The notes under the pieces were generated by a model, which did no database searches, had not been told where the DNA came from, and saw nothing but the letters and a program-made list of their open reading frames with translations. From positions 1 through 64,000 of the forward strand of contig JAFMBM010000009.1 of NCBI GenBank assembly GCA_017858515.1: a stretch of DNA of 64,000 bases. The letters are read 5' to 3'. The DNA comes from Cryomorphaceae bacterium (GTDB lineage: Bacteria; Bacteroidota; Bacteroidia; Flavobacteriales; Schleiferiaceae). A program made the position numbers and the translations under genes. Positions 27,206-35,543 of the stretch are shown in pieces (the stretch's first letter is position 1; each line of letters starts with the position of its first letter).

Positions 27206-27726
27206 GTTCAATTGCCTTATTTTTACCCTTTGATTTCCACATAACCTTGGAAGAGCAACAACTCGAACACGTAAAAAAAGTGTTTACAGCATTTCTGGAA
27301 AAGAATGGCCAGCGAAAGACCTCAGAACGCTACGCCATCTTACGCGAAATTTATCAAAGTGATGAACACTTCGATATAGAATCGCTGTACATTACCATGA
27401 AGGATAAAAACTATCGCGTTAGCAGAGCCACTTTGTACAATACGATTGAACTTCTCTTGGCGAGCGACTTAGTACGAAAGCATCAATTTGGTCAAAACCA
27501 AGCGTTTTACGAGAAATCATACTACAACAAACAACACGATCACATTATTATAACTAATACAGGTGAAGTATTAGAATTTTGTGATCCGCGCATACAACAA
27601 ATTAAAAATTCGGTAGAAGAGATCTTTGGAATAAAAGTTAAAGGCCATATTCTCTATATCTATGCTACCAATGAGGAGGCAGAAGATTCCTCCGAAATCA
27701 AAACTCTAAACACAGCAGATTCGTGA
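27202..27726 (+). CDS. Fur family transcriptional regulator
   Basis: Metal-responsive repressor family. The winged helix carries [30 protein letters not shown] and the recognition helix [20 protein letters not shown]; the dimer/metal domain has [20 protein letters not shown]. The C-terminal CxxC zinc motifs of classical Fur are missing. No ATG is available. The frame opens at a TTG overlapping the Rel stop, but the TTG at 27247 ([13 protein letters not shown]) gives a more typical N-terminus. The stop overlaps purA by four bases. Confidence 0.88.
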   Translation: MSSIALFLPFDFHITLEEQQLEHVKKVFTAFLEKNGQRKTSERYAILREIYQSDEHFDIESLYITMKDKNYRVSRATLYNTIELLLASDLVRKHQFGQNQAFYEKSYYNKQHDHIIITNTGEVLEFCDPRIQQIKNSVEEIFGIKVKGHILYIYATNEEAEDSSEIKTLNTADS

Positions 27727-29000
27727 ATAAGGCAACTAATGTTGACATCCTTCTAGGGCTTCAATGGGGAGACGAAGGGAAAGGAAAAATTGTAGATGTA
27801 TTAACAAAGGGCTATTCGATAATTGCCCGTTTTCAAGGAGGACCTAATGCAGGCCATACACTTGAATTTGAGGGTAGAAAACATGTCTTGCACACCATAC
27901 CTTCAGGTATCTTTCATCCAGATGCAATTAATATTGTAGGCAATGGGGTGGTGATTGATCCTATCATTTTTCAGCGCGAATTAGACAGTTTAAAGAATAC
28001 CGATCCAGACGCATCGAAGCGTATTTTAATATCCAGAAAGGCACATTTAATTCTTCCAACTCATCGCCTGCTTGATGCAGCCTCTGAGCATGCGAAAGGC
28101 AAGGATAAAATCGGATCTACCCTAAAGGGAATTGGACCGACTTATATGGACAAAACGGGGCGAAATGGTCTGAGAGTGGGAGATTTAGAATTAAGTGACT
28201 TTCAAGAACGTTACCAAGTTCTAAGAGATAAGCACTTGAAGTTGCTCGGCGATTACACCTTCCCTTTTTCTTTGGAGGAAGAAGAGGAAAAATGGATGAA
28301 ATGTGCCGAAGCATTGAAAGAAATGCAGCTTATTGATAGCGAACATTATGTACATCAAAAATTAAAAGAGGGTTCTGCCATTCTAGCAGAAGGCGCTCAG
28401 GGATCTTTACTGGATATCGATTTTGGAACCTACCCATTTGTCACTAGCTCCACTACTACGGCTGCAGGTGCTTGCACAGGACTGGGTATCGCGCCCAACC
28501 GAATTGGGAGAGTGCTTGGTATTTTTAAAGCCTACTGTACTCGAGTAGGAAGCGGACCCTTTCCCACGGAGTTATTGGATGATGTTGGAGAAGAAATTAG
28601 GAAAGAAGGCCGGGAGTTTGGTTCTACCACAGGTAGACCTCGTCGTTGCGGCTGGTTAGACCTTCCTGCCCTTCGTTATGCCATAGAGGTAAATGGGGTT
28701 ACTGAACTCATTATGATGAAGTCAGACGTTTTGAGCATTCTTGACAGCATTGGCATTTGTACTGCCTATAAATATCAAGGTGTTGAAGTTAGCCATTTAC
28801 CATATCGAATTGATCCAGAATTAGTTGAGCCTATTTACACTTTCCTTCCAGGTTGGAAAGAAGATTTAACTAAAATCACTGAATACAACCAATTTCCAGA
28901 AACCTTTAAGAATTATATCGATTATATCGAAAAGGCCACCGGGGTTAAAATCTCCATAGTATCTGTTGGACCTGACCGAAAACAGACGATTCACCTATAA
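27723..29000 (+). CDS. purA: adenylosuccinate synthetase
   Basis: GTP-dependent first step from IMP to AMP. The 425 residues carry the diagnostic [14 protein letters not shown] (about 11-24) with the catalytic Asp, [12 protein letters not shown] with the catalytic His, [33 protein letters not shown], and the C-terminal GTP loop TGRPRRCGW. It starts with GTG inside the Fur-family stop (GTGA) and overlaps the OstA-like gene by one base, so a Rel-Fur-PurA-OstA transcript is likely. PurA is also a direct (p)ppGpp target in many bacteria. Confidence 0.97.
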   Translation: MNKATNVDILLGLQWGDEGKGKIVDVLTKGYSIIARFQGGPNAGHTLEFEGRKHVLHTIPSGIFHPDAINIVGNGVVIDPIIFQRELDSLKNTDPDASKRILISRKAHLILPTHRLLDAASEHAKGKDKIGSTLKGIGPTYMDKTGRNGLRVGDLELSDFQERYQVLRDKHLKLLGDYTFPFSLEEEEEKWMKCAEALKEMQLIDSEHYVHQKLKEGSAILAEGAQGSLLDIDFGTYPFVTSSTTTAAGACTGLGIAPNRIGRVLGIFKAYCTRVGSGPFPTELLDDVGEEIRKEGREFGSTTGRPRRCGWLDLPALRYAIEVNGVTELIMMKSDVLSILDSIGICTAYKYQGVEVSHLPYRIDPELVEPIYTFLPGWKEDLTKITEYNQFPETFKNYIDYIEKATGVKISIVSVGPDRKQTIHL

Positions 29001-30529
29001 TGAATCAAAGCTTGCTATGTAGGAATATTGTATTTGGAATCATTGCATTTTTTCTCTCGGCATACACTCTTGAGGCGCAGCAGACAAAGAGTAAAATTGA
29101 AATTAAACAGGCCGATAAGGCATTCTACAAAAAAGGCTTAGAGCGAAAAAACAGACTAAAAGGCAATGTAGTTTTCTTCCATGAAGGAGCTACAATGTAT
29201 TGTGATTCCGCATGGCTTTATGCCGATAAAAACTTCTTGAAGGCCTTTTCCAAAGTCCATATAATTCAAGACGATACACTTCATCTATACGGCGATTATC
29301 TAGAATACAACGGAGACACACGTATTGCGGAAGTTATGGGTAAGGTAAGTCTCCGAGACCCCAGCATGCTTTTGACTACAGACAAAATGATCTTTAATCG
29401 AAACAATAACACGGCTCTCTATACTACTGGCGGAAATATTGTAAACGGCGAAAACACCCTTACGAGCTTAATCGGGATCTATTACGCTGATTCAAAAATG
29501 TTTCTTTTTAATAAGGATGTAGTACTTGAGAATCCTAGATATGATATGTTCTCAGATACCTTGCGTTACTATACTTCTACTAAGATTGCTCGATTTGAGG
29601 GCCCATCAACGGTTGTCTCTGATTCTAGTACAATCTACTGTGAAAATGGAATGTATGATACGAGCTCAGACATTGCTCAGTTTAAAGAGAATGCTGAGTT
29701 GTGGAACAAGTCGCGTCGCTTAAGTGGAGATAGCATGTACTATGAAAGAAAACGTGGATTTGGGCAGGTTTTTGGGAGGATTTCCATCCTCGACACTGCA
29801 GATAAATCTCTGATTCGAGGTAACTATGGAGAGTATTTCGAGTATCCAGAGCAAGCCACTGTTAAGGGAGAGCCGCTCTATTCTTTTTTTCAAGAAGAAG
29901 ATACATTGCATGTGCATGGGGATGCCCTTTATTTTAATACAGATACATCTGGAAATCAATTGCTTAAAATTTACAATGAGGTTAGAATTTATCGTTCAGA
30001 TATACAAGGAGTCTGCGACTCTCTTACCTACTCCTCTATCGACAGTACTTTTCGCCTATTCAACGAACCGGCCCTTTGGTCTAAGAAGAATCAGCTTACG
30101 GGAGATACCATTTTGATTGAAATGAGACAAAATGCGTTAGATACAATAAAGATGATTGGCAACGCCTTTATTATTTCTCAAGACACTCTAGATCAATACA
30201 ATCAGAGCCGTGGAAAAGTAATGAAGGGAAAGTTTGCGAATAATGAGTTGAAAAATATGCACAGTTATGGAAATGGACAAACCGCCTATTACGCTCGAGA
30301 AGAAGATGGCTCTGAAGTAGGTCTCAGCAGAACAGACTGCTCAAATATCTTAATCCGATTCAAAGACAACGAAGTAAAAAAAATTGCATTTCTAGTAAAG
30401 CCCGATTCAAAGCTTTACCCTCCCGATAAAATCCCAAAAGAAGAAACTACATTAAAGGGTTTTCAAAAGAGGTATCACCAAAGACCTGAAAACCGTAAGA
30501 GCTTGTTTGAAAAAACTCCTCCCATTTAA
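29000..30529 (+). CDS. OstA-like protein (LptA/LptD N-domain family)
   Basis: A 509-residue exported protein with a signal peptide (about 1-26, ending LEAQQ) and repeated OstA/LptA-type beta-jellyroll units: GNVVFFHEGATMYCDSAWLY, DTLHLYGDYLEYNGDTRIAEVMGKV, NAELWNKSRRLSGDSMYYE. These bind and pass on lipopolysaccharide lipid in other proteins. Bacteroidota carry this long OstA-like form in addition to LptD, so a role in LPS transport across the periplasm is inferred. The start ATG overlaps the purA stop. Confidence 0.87.
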   Translation: MNQSLLCRNIVFGIIAFFLSAYTLEAQQTKSKIEIKQADKAFYKKGLERKNRLKGNVVFFHEGATMYCDSAWLYADKNFLKAFSKVHIIQDDTLHLYGDYLEYNGDTRIAEVMGKVSLRDPSMLLTTDKMIFNRNNNTALYTTGGNIVNGENTLTSLIGIYYADSKMFLFNKDVVLENPRYDMFSDTLRYYTSTKIARFEGPSTVVSDSSTIYCENGMYDTSSDIAQFKENAELWNKSRRLSGDSMYYERKRGFGQVFGRISILDTADKSLIRGNYGEYFEYPEQATVKGEPLYSFFQEEDTLHVHGDALYFNTDTSGNQLLKIYNEVRIYRSDIQGVCDSLTYSSIDSTFRLFNEPALWSKKNQLTGDTILIEMRQNALDTIKMIGNAFIISQDTLDQYNQSRGKVMKGKFANNELKNMHSYGNGQTAYYAREEDGSEVGLSRTDCSNILIRFKDNEVKKIAFLVKPDSKLYPPDKIPKEETTLKGFQKRYHQRPENRKSLFEKTPPI

Positions 30530-30588
30530 CTTCAACAAAAACCATCCTTAGATTCTTTTCTATAAAATGCGTTAAAGCTTAGCCATCC

Positions 30589-31827
30589 ATGTTTTATAAA
30601 TACTTAAAATACACCCTGTTACTCCTTGCTTATTCCCAATTAGGCTTGAGTCAACGCAATTACTTTTCTGTGGAATCTATGGATGACCTCAAGACTCTCC
30701 AATCCCTTTCTGCAGAATCTAAAAAAGGAATGATGCTATTCATTTGCACATCCTCTCTTAATGAATGTAAGCGTTTTTCAAACCAATTGTCCAATCGAGA
30801 AATGGTATCCTATCTATCGAACTATTTTCTATTGGCAGAAGTAGAAGGAAATTCTGGAATAGGACGATATCTTATTGACCAATATCAAATAGTAATCTAC
30901 CCTAGCCTTCTTTGGTTTGCTCCCAATACCTATGCAATGCAACTCAATGAAGGTTTACTTAGTGACGAACAGATTAAGTTAAAAGCCCTTTCGGCGGCTA
31001 CTCGAATTACAAGCTTTGATCAATTTCAAGAGTCGTTCTCTTATAAGCAACTATCGACAAATGGTAAAAAAGCTTACTTAGAAATAGTTGAATTAAATAG
31101 AATGGATTCTCTACGCCAAGAGCTAGGCGAATCTTTGCTTTATGATTTATTTCCAAATTTAAGTAGCGACACAAGCTCTTTTGATGTCTTCTTCAATTAC
31201 GGACTAAACCTAGAACTTCCCTTCATTCCTTATATTCTTAATAATCCTTCTCATTTTAAGAATCAAAATCCAAAATTCCCTATAAACCTTGCCATAGAAG
31301 AAGCTTATGCTCAAAATCTTCAAGAGGCCATATTGAGTAGAGATACAGCTCTCTTAGAATACATAGAAAATCATTTATGTACTTTCCAGAATCCAGGCCT
31401 TGAGCTGCCTTCAGCGAATAAAACTCGGCTGCTATTTCAAATGGAGAATCAAGAGTGGATAAGGGCAAGAAAGAGTTTATTCCATTGGCATGATGCGCTG
31501 GATTCAAACGAAAAACAAACAGTGGTTTTCGTTGATTTGGAAATTTGGAAAACCAATTACGGCAAGGATACTTCAGCGATAAAAGTATTTTACGACTTTC
31601 TATCTACAGACGTTCATCCTGACAAAAAAAATGAATTCAAGAAACAATTCCTTTTGGCAGAATACTCACTGATTCTTGACGAAGTCACTGAATGTAAAGA
31701 TCATATCGAACTTGCTGAAACAATGGCAATTACTTTAGAAGACAGAGTTAAGATTCAGGCGATTAAGCGTAGGTTGATTTCGAAAATCAAAGGGAAGTCA
31801 GAGACGGATGCTTTTTTTACGGACTAA
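30589..31827 (+). CDS. exported thioredoxin-fold protein lacking the redox CxxC
   Basis: The 412 residues have a signal peptide (about 1-20) and an N-terminal thioredoxin-like domain (about 25-140): GMMLFICTSSLNECKRFSNQL replaces the usual WCxxC, followed by FLLAEVEGNSGIGRYLIDQYQIVIYPSLLWF with the cis-Pro strand. The rest is helical, with no family I recognise; VVFVDLEIWKTNYGKDTSAIK might be TPR-like. Without the two cysteines it should not act as a disulfide enzyme. Its end overlaps the convergent glycosyltransferase gene by 30 bases. Confidence 0.7.
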   Translation: MFYKYLKYTLLLLAYSQLGLSQRNYFSVESMDDLKTLQSLSAESKKGMMLFICTSSLNECKRFSNQLSNREMVSYLSNYFLLAEVEGNSGIGRYLIDQYQIVIYPSLLWFAPNTYAMQLNEGLLSDEQIKLKALSAATRITSFDQFQESFSYKQLSTNGKKAYLEIVELNRMDSLRQELGESLLYDLFPNLSSDTSSFDVFFNYGLNLELPFIPYILNNPSHFKNQNPKFPINLAIEEAYAQNLQEAILSRDTALLEYIENHLCTFQNPGLELPSANKTRLLFQMENQEWIRARKSLFHWHDALDSNEKQTVVFVDLEIWKTNYGKDTSAIKVFYDFLSTDVHPDKKNEFKKQFLLAEYSLILDEVTECKDHIELAETMAITLEDRVKIQAIKRRLISKIKGKSETDAFFTD

Positions 31828-32784
31828 GTTTGATATTGCATTCTTAAGCATTCCCCATCCATAGCCAAAAAACATGGTGTAGGTTGTAACAATGCTTAAA
31901 CCACTTACTTTAAAGCTTCTAGTGTTCCACATTGCGAAAATGAAAACACACAAAGTATATATTAGTAGAAGTTTAAACATAAGCGGAAACCAAGGAAAGA
32001 TTGCAATGCTCAACAGGGAACCCACCGAAAAAAACAGCGGAAATATATGAGTGGCTTTCAACTGCCCTTTGTGCCTTTTCGCCAAGTCGATCCGCGCAGC
32101 ACCGAACCGAAAAACTTGCTTGAAATACTTCTTCAATGAAGTCCTTCTTTTGTGATAGACAAAAGCATTTGGGATGAGTTCTGAACTAAATCCTGCCGCT
32201 TGAAGCCGAATACTGAGATCTACATCCTCCCCACATTTTAAGGATTCATCATAACCTCCTACTTGTTCAAAGGCGGCTTTCCGAATTCCCATATTAAATC
32301 CTCTCGGATGATAGCTTGTTACGGTTTTCTTTCCTCCTCGAATACCACCCGTAGTAATAAAACTGGTCATTGAAAATGAAATGGCCTTCTGAAGAACAGT
32401 GAAATCAGGGGCAGCCGCATCGGGTCCACCAAATAAATCTAAAGGTCTATTCTCTAAGAATGAATCTATTTCATTGAGATAATTGGAGGGAATGATACAA
32501 TCGGAGTCTAAAAATATAAGATACTCACCTTCAGCTATTTCTGCTGCTCGATTTCGAGCGTCACTTACGGGTAAATAGGCTTCGTAAATCCACTTAAGCT
32601 TATACTTATCATTGTTTTGGTAGACCTCCCTCAGATTTTTTAGTCCATCCTTTGGCGACCCATCTCCAATAATGAGTTCAAAAGAAGAATGATTTAAATG
32701 AAGTAGACTTTGTAGAAATTCTTCAACCTCTTCCGGTCTGTCAAAAACGGGAGAAATTAAACTGAATCTCAATGAATCAGGCAT
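31798..32784 (-). CDS. family 2 glycosyltransferase
   Basis: GT-A fold inverting glycosyltransferase of 328 residues. FSLISPVFDRPEEVEEFL and LIIGDGSPKDG form the nucleotide site, LIFLDSDCIIPSNYL has the metal-binding DxD, and GGYDESLKCGEDVDLSIRLQ carries the catalytic ED motif. Two C-terminal helices (about 240-300) anchor it to the membrane. It overlaps the upstream glycosyltransferase by eight bases. The acceptor is unknown; a lipid-linked or surface glycan is likely. Confidence 0.9.
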   Translation of the reverse strand: MPDSLRFSLISPVFDRPEEVEEFLQSLLHLNHSSFELIIGDGSPKDGLKNLREVYQNNDKYKLKWIYEAYLPVSDARNRAAEIAEGEYLIFLDSDCIIPSNYLNEIDSFLENRPLDLFGGPDAAAPDFTVLQKAISFSMTSFITTGGIRGGKKTVTSYHPRGFNMGIRKAAFEQVGGYDESLKCGEDVDLSIRLQAAGFSSELIPNAFVYHKRRTSLKKYFKQVFRFGAARIDLAKRHKGQLKATHIFPLFFSVGSLLSIAIFPWFPLMFKLLLIYTLCVFIFAMWNTRSFKVSGLSIVTTYTMFFGYGWGMLKNAISNLVRKKSIRL

Positions 32785-33736
32785 CCAGATTGAGCTTTTC
32801 TGAAACAGTATACAATTCTTTCTTTGACGAAGTCCGGACGATTAACTCAGCCAAAAAGCCTGTTACAAAGAGAGTTGTACCAATCATCATGCAGCTCAAA
32901 GAAATGTAAAACCATGGATTATTGGTTATAAGAATGGTGCTCATTCCTGCCTTTAATCGATATAATTTAAGAATACCAATACTGAGAGCAGAAAAGAAAC
33001 CTATTATAAAAACCAAACTACCGTATAGGCCAAAAAAATGCATAGGTCTTTTCGAAAATCGAGAGACGAAACTCAAGGTAATTAGATCAAGATAACCATT
33101 TACAAATCTTTCCCAACCAAACTTAGTTGTGCCAAATTTTCTTTTCCTGTGTTGAACTTCTTTTTCCGTAATCTTTCGGAAACCGGCATTTTTTGCAAGA
33201 ATGGGAATATATCTGTGCATCTCTCCATGCACCTCAATATTGTGAACTACCTCATTTGCATAAGCTTTCAATCCACAATTAAAATCATGCAAATAGATAC
33301 CAGAAACCTTTCTCGCCGCCCAATTAAAGAGTTTGGTAGGTACTGTTTTCGTAATGGGGTCGTAGCGCTTTTTCTTCCAGCCAGAAACAAGATCGTGGCC
33401 TTCTTCAGTAATCAGTGCCATTAGAGCTGGAATTTCATCAGGACTATCCTGAAGATCCGCATCCATAGTGATGACTACCTTTCCGGTCGTCTCTTTGAAT
33501 CCGACATTAAGGGCTGCCGATTTACCATGGTTTCTTCGAAAGCGAATACCCTTGGTGTTAGGATCTTTTTGGCTCAACTCAGCAATCACTTTCCATGAAG
33601 AGTCCGTAGAACCATCATCAATAAATATAATTTCTCTCGAAATTTTATTTTCTGCCGTTACACGGTCAATCCAAGCATGCAACTCAGTAAGCGATTCCTC
33701 TTCATTGTAAAGAGGAATTACAACGGATAAATCCAA
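32777..33736 (-). CDS. family 2 glycosyltransferase, DPM/ArnC-like
   Basis: A 319-residue dolichol-phosphate-mannose-synthase-like enzyme that would move a sugar from its nucleotide onto polyprenyl phosphate. LSVVIPLYNEEESLTELH, IIFIDDGSTDSSW, KVVITMDADLQDSPDEIP (DAD metal motif), VHRYIPIL-like MHRYIPILAKNAGF and VQHRKRKFGTTKFGWERF are conserved. Two helices at about 235-260 and 275-300 complete the usual form. Translationally coupled to the downstream GT2. Confidence 0.93.
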   Translation of the reverse strand: MDLSVVIPLYNEEESLTELHAWIDRVTAENKISREIIFIDDGSTDSSWKVIAELSQKDPNTKGIRFRRNHGKSAALNVGFKETTGKVVITMDADLQDSPDEIPALMALITEEGHDLVSGWKKKRYDPITKTVPTKLFNWAARKVSGIYLHDFNCGLKAYANEVVHNIEVHGEMHRYIPILAKNAGFRKITEKEVQHRKRKFGTTKFGWERFVNGYLDLITLSFVSRFSKRPMHFFGLYGSLVFIIGFFSALSIGILKLYRLKAGMSTILITNNPWFYISLSCMMIGTTLFVTGFLAELIVRTSSKKELYTVSEKLNLDA

Positions 33737-33747
33737 AGTGAGTTTTC

Positions 33748-34290
33748 TTATTCGTTAAAAAAAGTAGGTTTACGCTTCGTAGCGGCGGCTACAATTAGCC
33801 CAACTATTGCATAAAAGATCAAACCTTTCGGTAACCCTAGCAGCTGATTCTTTATAGAAAACTGGCTTTCGGTCAACATTTGATCTACTGCTTCATCTAT
33901 ACTCGCTTGGGGCGCACCAAATTTCTCCATCATACCAACAGATAAATCAATGATTGCCTCTTCCACCTCTGTTGCAAATGCTGGATCAATTACATGAAAA
34001 AGCAAAATATTAAAGGCCACTCCAACTACCATTGAAACCAAAGCTGCAAAAATAAAAGTTGAAAAGGCAGTTTTGAATGAAAATCCATTATCGGCAGTTG
34101 TTTGCTTTCTTGCCTGAATCACTCCAGCAACCAATATCCCTATGGTTACAATCCAAACAAGGACACCCAACCACCATTGAGTATACATTTGAACACCAAT
34201 GAGGTATCCTAATATGCCATATAGAAGAGTGAAAGCACTTGCGTAAGCGCCAAATCTCAATCCGAATTTACTAGCCAATCCTTGTTCCAT
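33748..34290 (-). CDS. DUF4199 membrane protein
   Basis: A 180-residue integral membrane protein with four helices (about 10-32, 36-55, 72-95, 150-170). The pattern GLRFGAYASAFTLLYGILGYLIG, with a short amphipathic EQGLASKF start, is that of DUF4199, common in Bacteroidota and without a known role. I use the ATG of MEQGLASKFG at 34290; an upstream start at 34335 would run into the promoter of the SRP RNA on the other strand. Confidence 0.85.
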   Translation of the reverse strand: MEQGLASKFGLRFGAYASAFTLLYGILGYLIGVQMYTQWWLGVLVWIVTIGILVAGVIQARKQTTADNGFSFKTAFSTFIFAALVSMVVGVAFNILLFHVIDPAFATEVEEAIIDLSVGMMEKFGAPQASIDEAVDQMLTESQFSIKNQLLGLPKGLIFYAIVGLIVAAATKRKPTFFNE

Positions 34291-34354
34291 AATCGTTGGT
34301 AATTTTTTTAGATATAATGCCGAAAGATAGTACAACTTAGCTCAATGAAAAAAG

Positions 34355-34362
34355 TATCTTTG
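34355..34362 (+). promoter_or_regulatory. putative -7 element of the SRP RNA gene
   Basis: TATCTTTG (perfect TAnnTTTG) ends six bases before the first paired base of the SRP RNA, right where the -7 box should be. Confidence 0.6.
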
Positions 34363-34367
34363 CGCTC

Positions 34368-34462
34368 GGGTAGGTGACATACAACCAGCTCCTAGTGAAT
34401 CCCCCAGGTCAGGAATGAAGCAAGGGTAGCTGGTCGTAGCGGTGTGATATGCTCATCTGCCC
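34368..34462 (+). ncRNA. ffs: signal recognition particle RNA, small bacterial type (4.5S-like)
   Basis: About 95 bases that fold into one long hairpin: GGGTAGGTGACATACAACC pairs with the 3' GGTGTGATATGCTCATCTGCCC arm in short blocks. The apical part contains CCAGGTCAGGAATGAAGCA, the conserved SRP domain IV asymmetric and symmetric loops with the GGAA-type tetraloop region (here GGAATGAAGCAAGG). A T6 run after CCC at 34463-34468 ends transcription. It binds Ffh to target membrane proteins. Confidence 0.93.
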
Positions 34463-34658
34463 TTTTTTCTTTTCATGGAGCCCTTCGCTTTTCCAACTTA
34501 CAAGTTTCTATCAACTTTACGGCCTTCCTTTTCTTCCTGAATTACTCTTTTATCAAGTACCATAGGCTTTTATTAGGTCTAAATTTTAATGTTTTGTTAA
34601 GCGATTAATACAATGTTATTATTTACAATACCTTTCGAATCGACTTTTATTCAAACCT
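34463..34658 (+). other. SRP RNA terminator tract and intergenic region
   Basis: Begins with the T-run that ends the SRP RNA (34463-34468). The rest is AT-rich leader of the ABC ATPase gene; TACCTTTC near 34630 is one mismatch from TAnnTTTG. Nothing else seen. Confidence 0.4.
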
Positions 34659-35531
34659 ATGGAACTTAAAATAGAAAACCTCGAGAAGAAATATCCGAAT
34701 GGAGTTCATGCCTTAAAACAGGTTAATCTGAATATTAAACCCGGTATGTTTGGACTCCTTGGTCCAAACGGCGCAGGAAAATCTTCTCTGATGAGAACCT
34801 TAGCCAGCTTGCAGGAGGCCGATTCTGGCACAGCCTTTTTAGGAGATATTGATATTCTAAAAGACAAGCACAGTTTAAGAGAAAATCTTGGATACTTACC
34901 ACAAGAATTTGGTGTATATCCCAGGGTTTCAGCTGAAGAGTTGCTTGATCATCTTTGTATGTTGAAGGGCATTAAGAATAAATCGGAACGCAAAGAACTA
35001 CTCGATTTTCTCCTTCAAAAAGTAAATTTATTTGAGCACCGCAAAAAGAGTGTTGCTAGTTTTTCAGGTGGAATGCGCCAACGTTTTGGAATTGCCCAAT
35101 GCCTCATTGGAAATCCTAAATTGGTAATTGTAGATGAACCAACAGCTGGTTTGGATCCGGGTGAAAGGAATCGTTTCTACAATATTTTAAGTGAAATTGG
35201 AGAAGAGGTTATTGTTATCCTTTCAACGCATATTGTGCAAGATGTTAGGGAACTTTGCAGCCATATGGCCATTATGAATAAAGGCGAAGTATTATTCAAT
35301 GGCACAACCGATGAGGCTATAGATCTTGTGAGATCTAAGGTTTGGGAAAAACAAATATCTAAGTCTGAATTAGCAGAATACCAAGAAAAATACAAGATAA
35401 TATCAAACAAAAGGGTAGCTGGACTCCCTATGATTAACGTTTTCTCGGAAGACAACCCATTGAATGGATTCGTTAAATCAGATGAAAATCTTGAAAGCGT
35501 ATTCTTTGCTAAGTTGAACGGATTAATTTAA
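34659..35531 (+). CDS. ABC transporter ATP-binding protein
   Basis: A 290-residue ATPase of the ABC-2 exporter class. Walker A LLGPNGAGKSSLM (about 32-44), Q-loop YLPQEFGVYP, signature FSGGMRQRFGIAQ, Walker B LVIVDEPTAGLDPGERNRF and the H-loop STHIVQD are all present. A C-terminal extension of about 80 residues replaces the usual short tail. The gene is followed 12 bases later by its permease, fused to a peptidase. Confidence 0.93.
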   Translation: MELKIENLEKKYPNGVHALKQVNLNIKPGMFGLLGPNGAGKSSLMRTLASLQEADSGTAFLGDIDILKDKHSLRENLGYLPQEFGVYPRVSAEELLDHLCMLKGIKNKSERKELLDFLLQKVNLFEHRKKSVASFSGGMRQRFGIAQCLIGNPKLVIVDEPTAGLDPGERNRFYNILSEIGEEVIVILSTHIVQDVRELCSHMAIMNKGEVLFNGTTDEAIDLVRSKVWEKQISKSELAEYQEKYKIISNKRVAGLPMINVFSEDNPLNGFVKSDENLESVFFAKLNGLI

Positions 35532-35543
35532 AGCCTGAAATAC

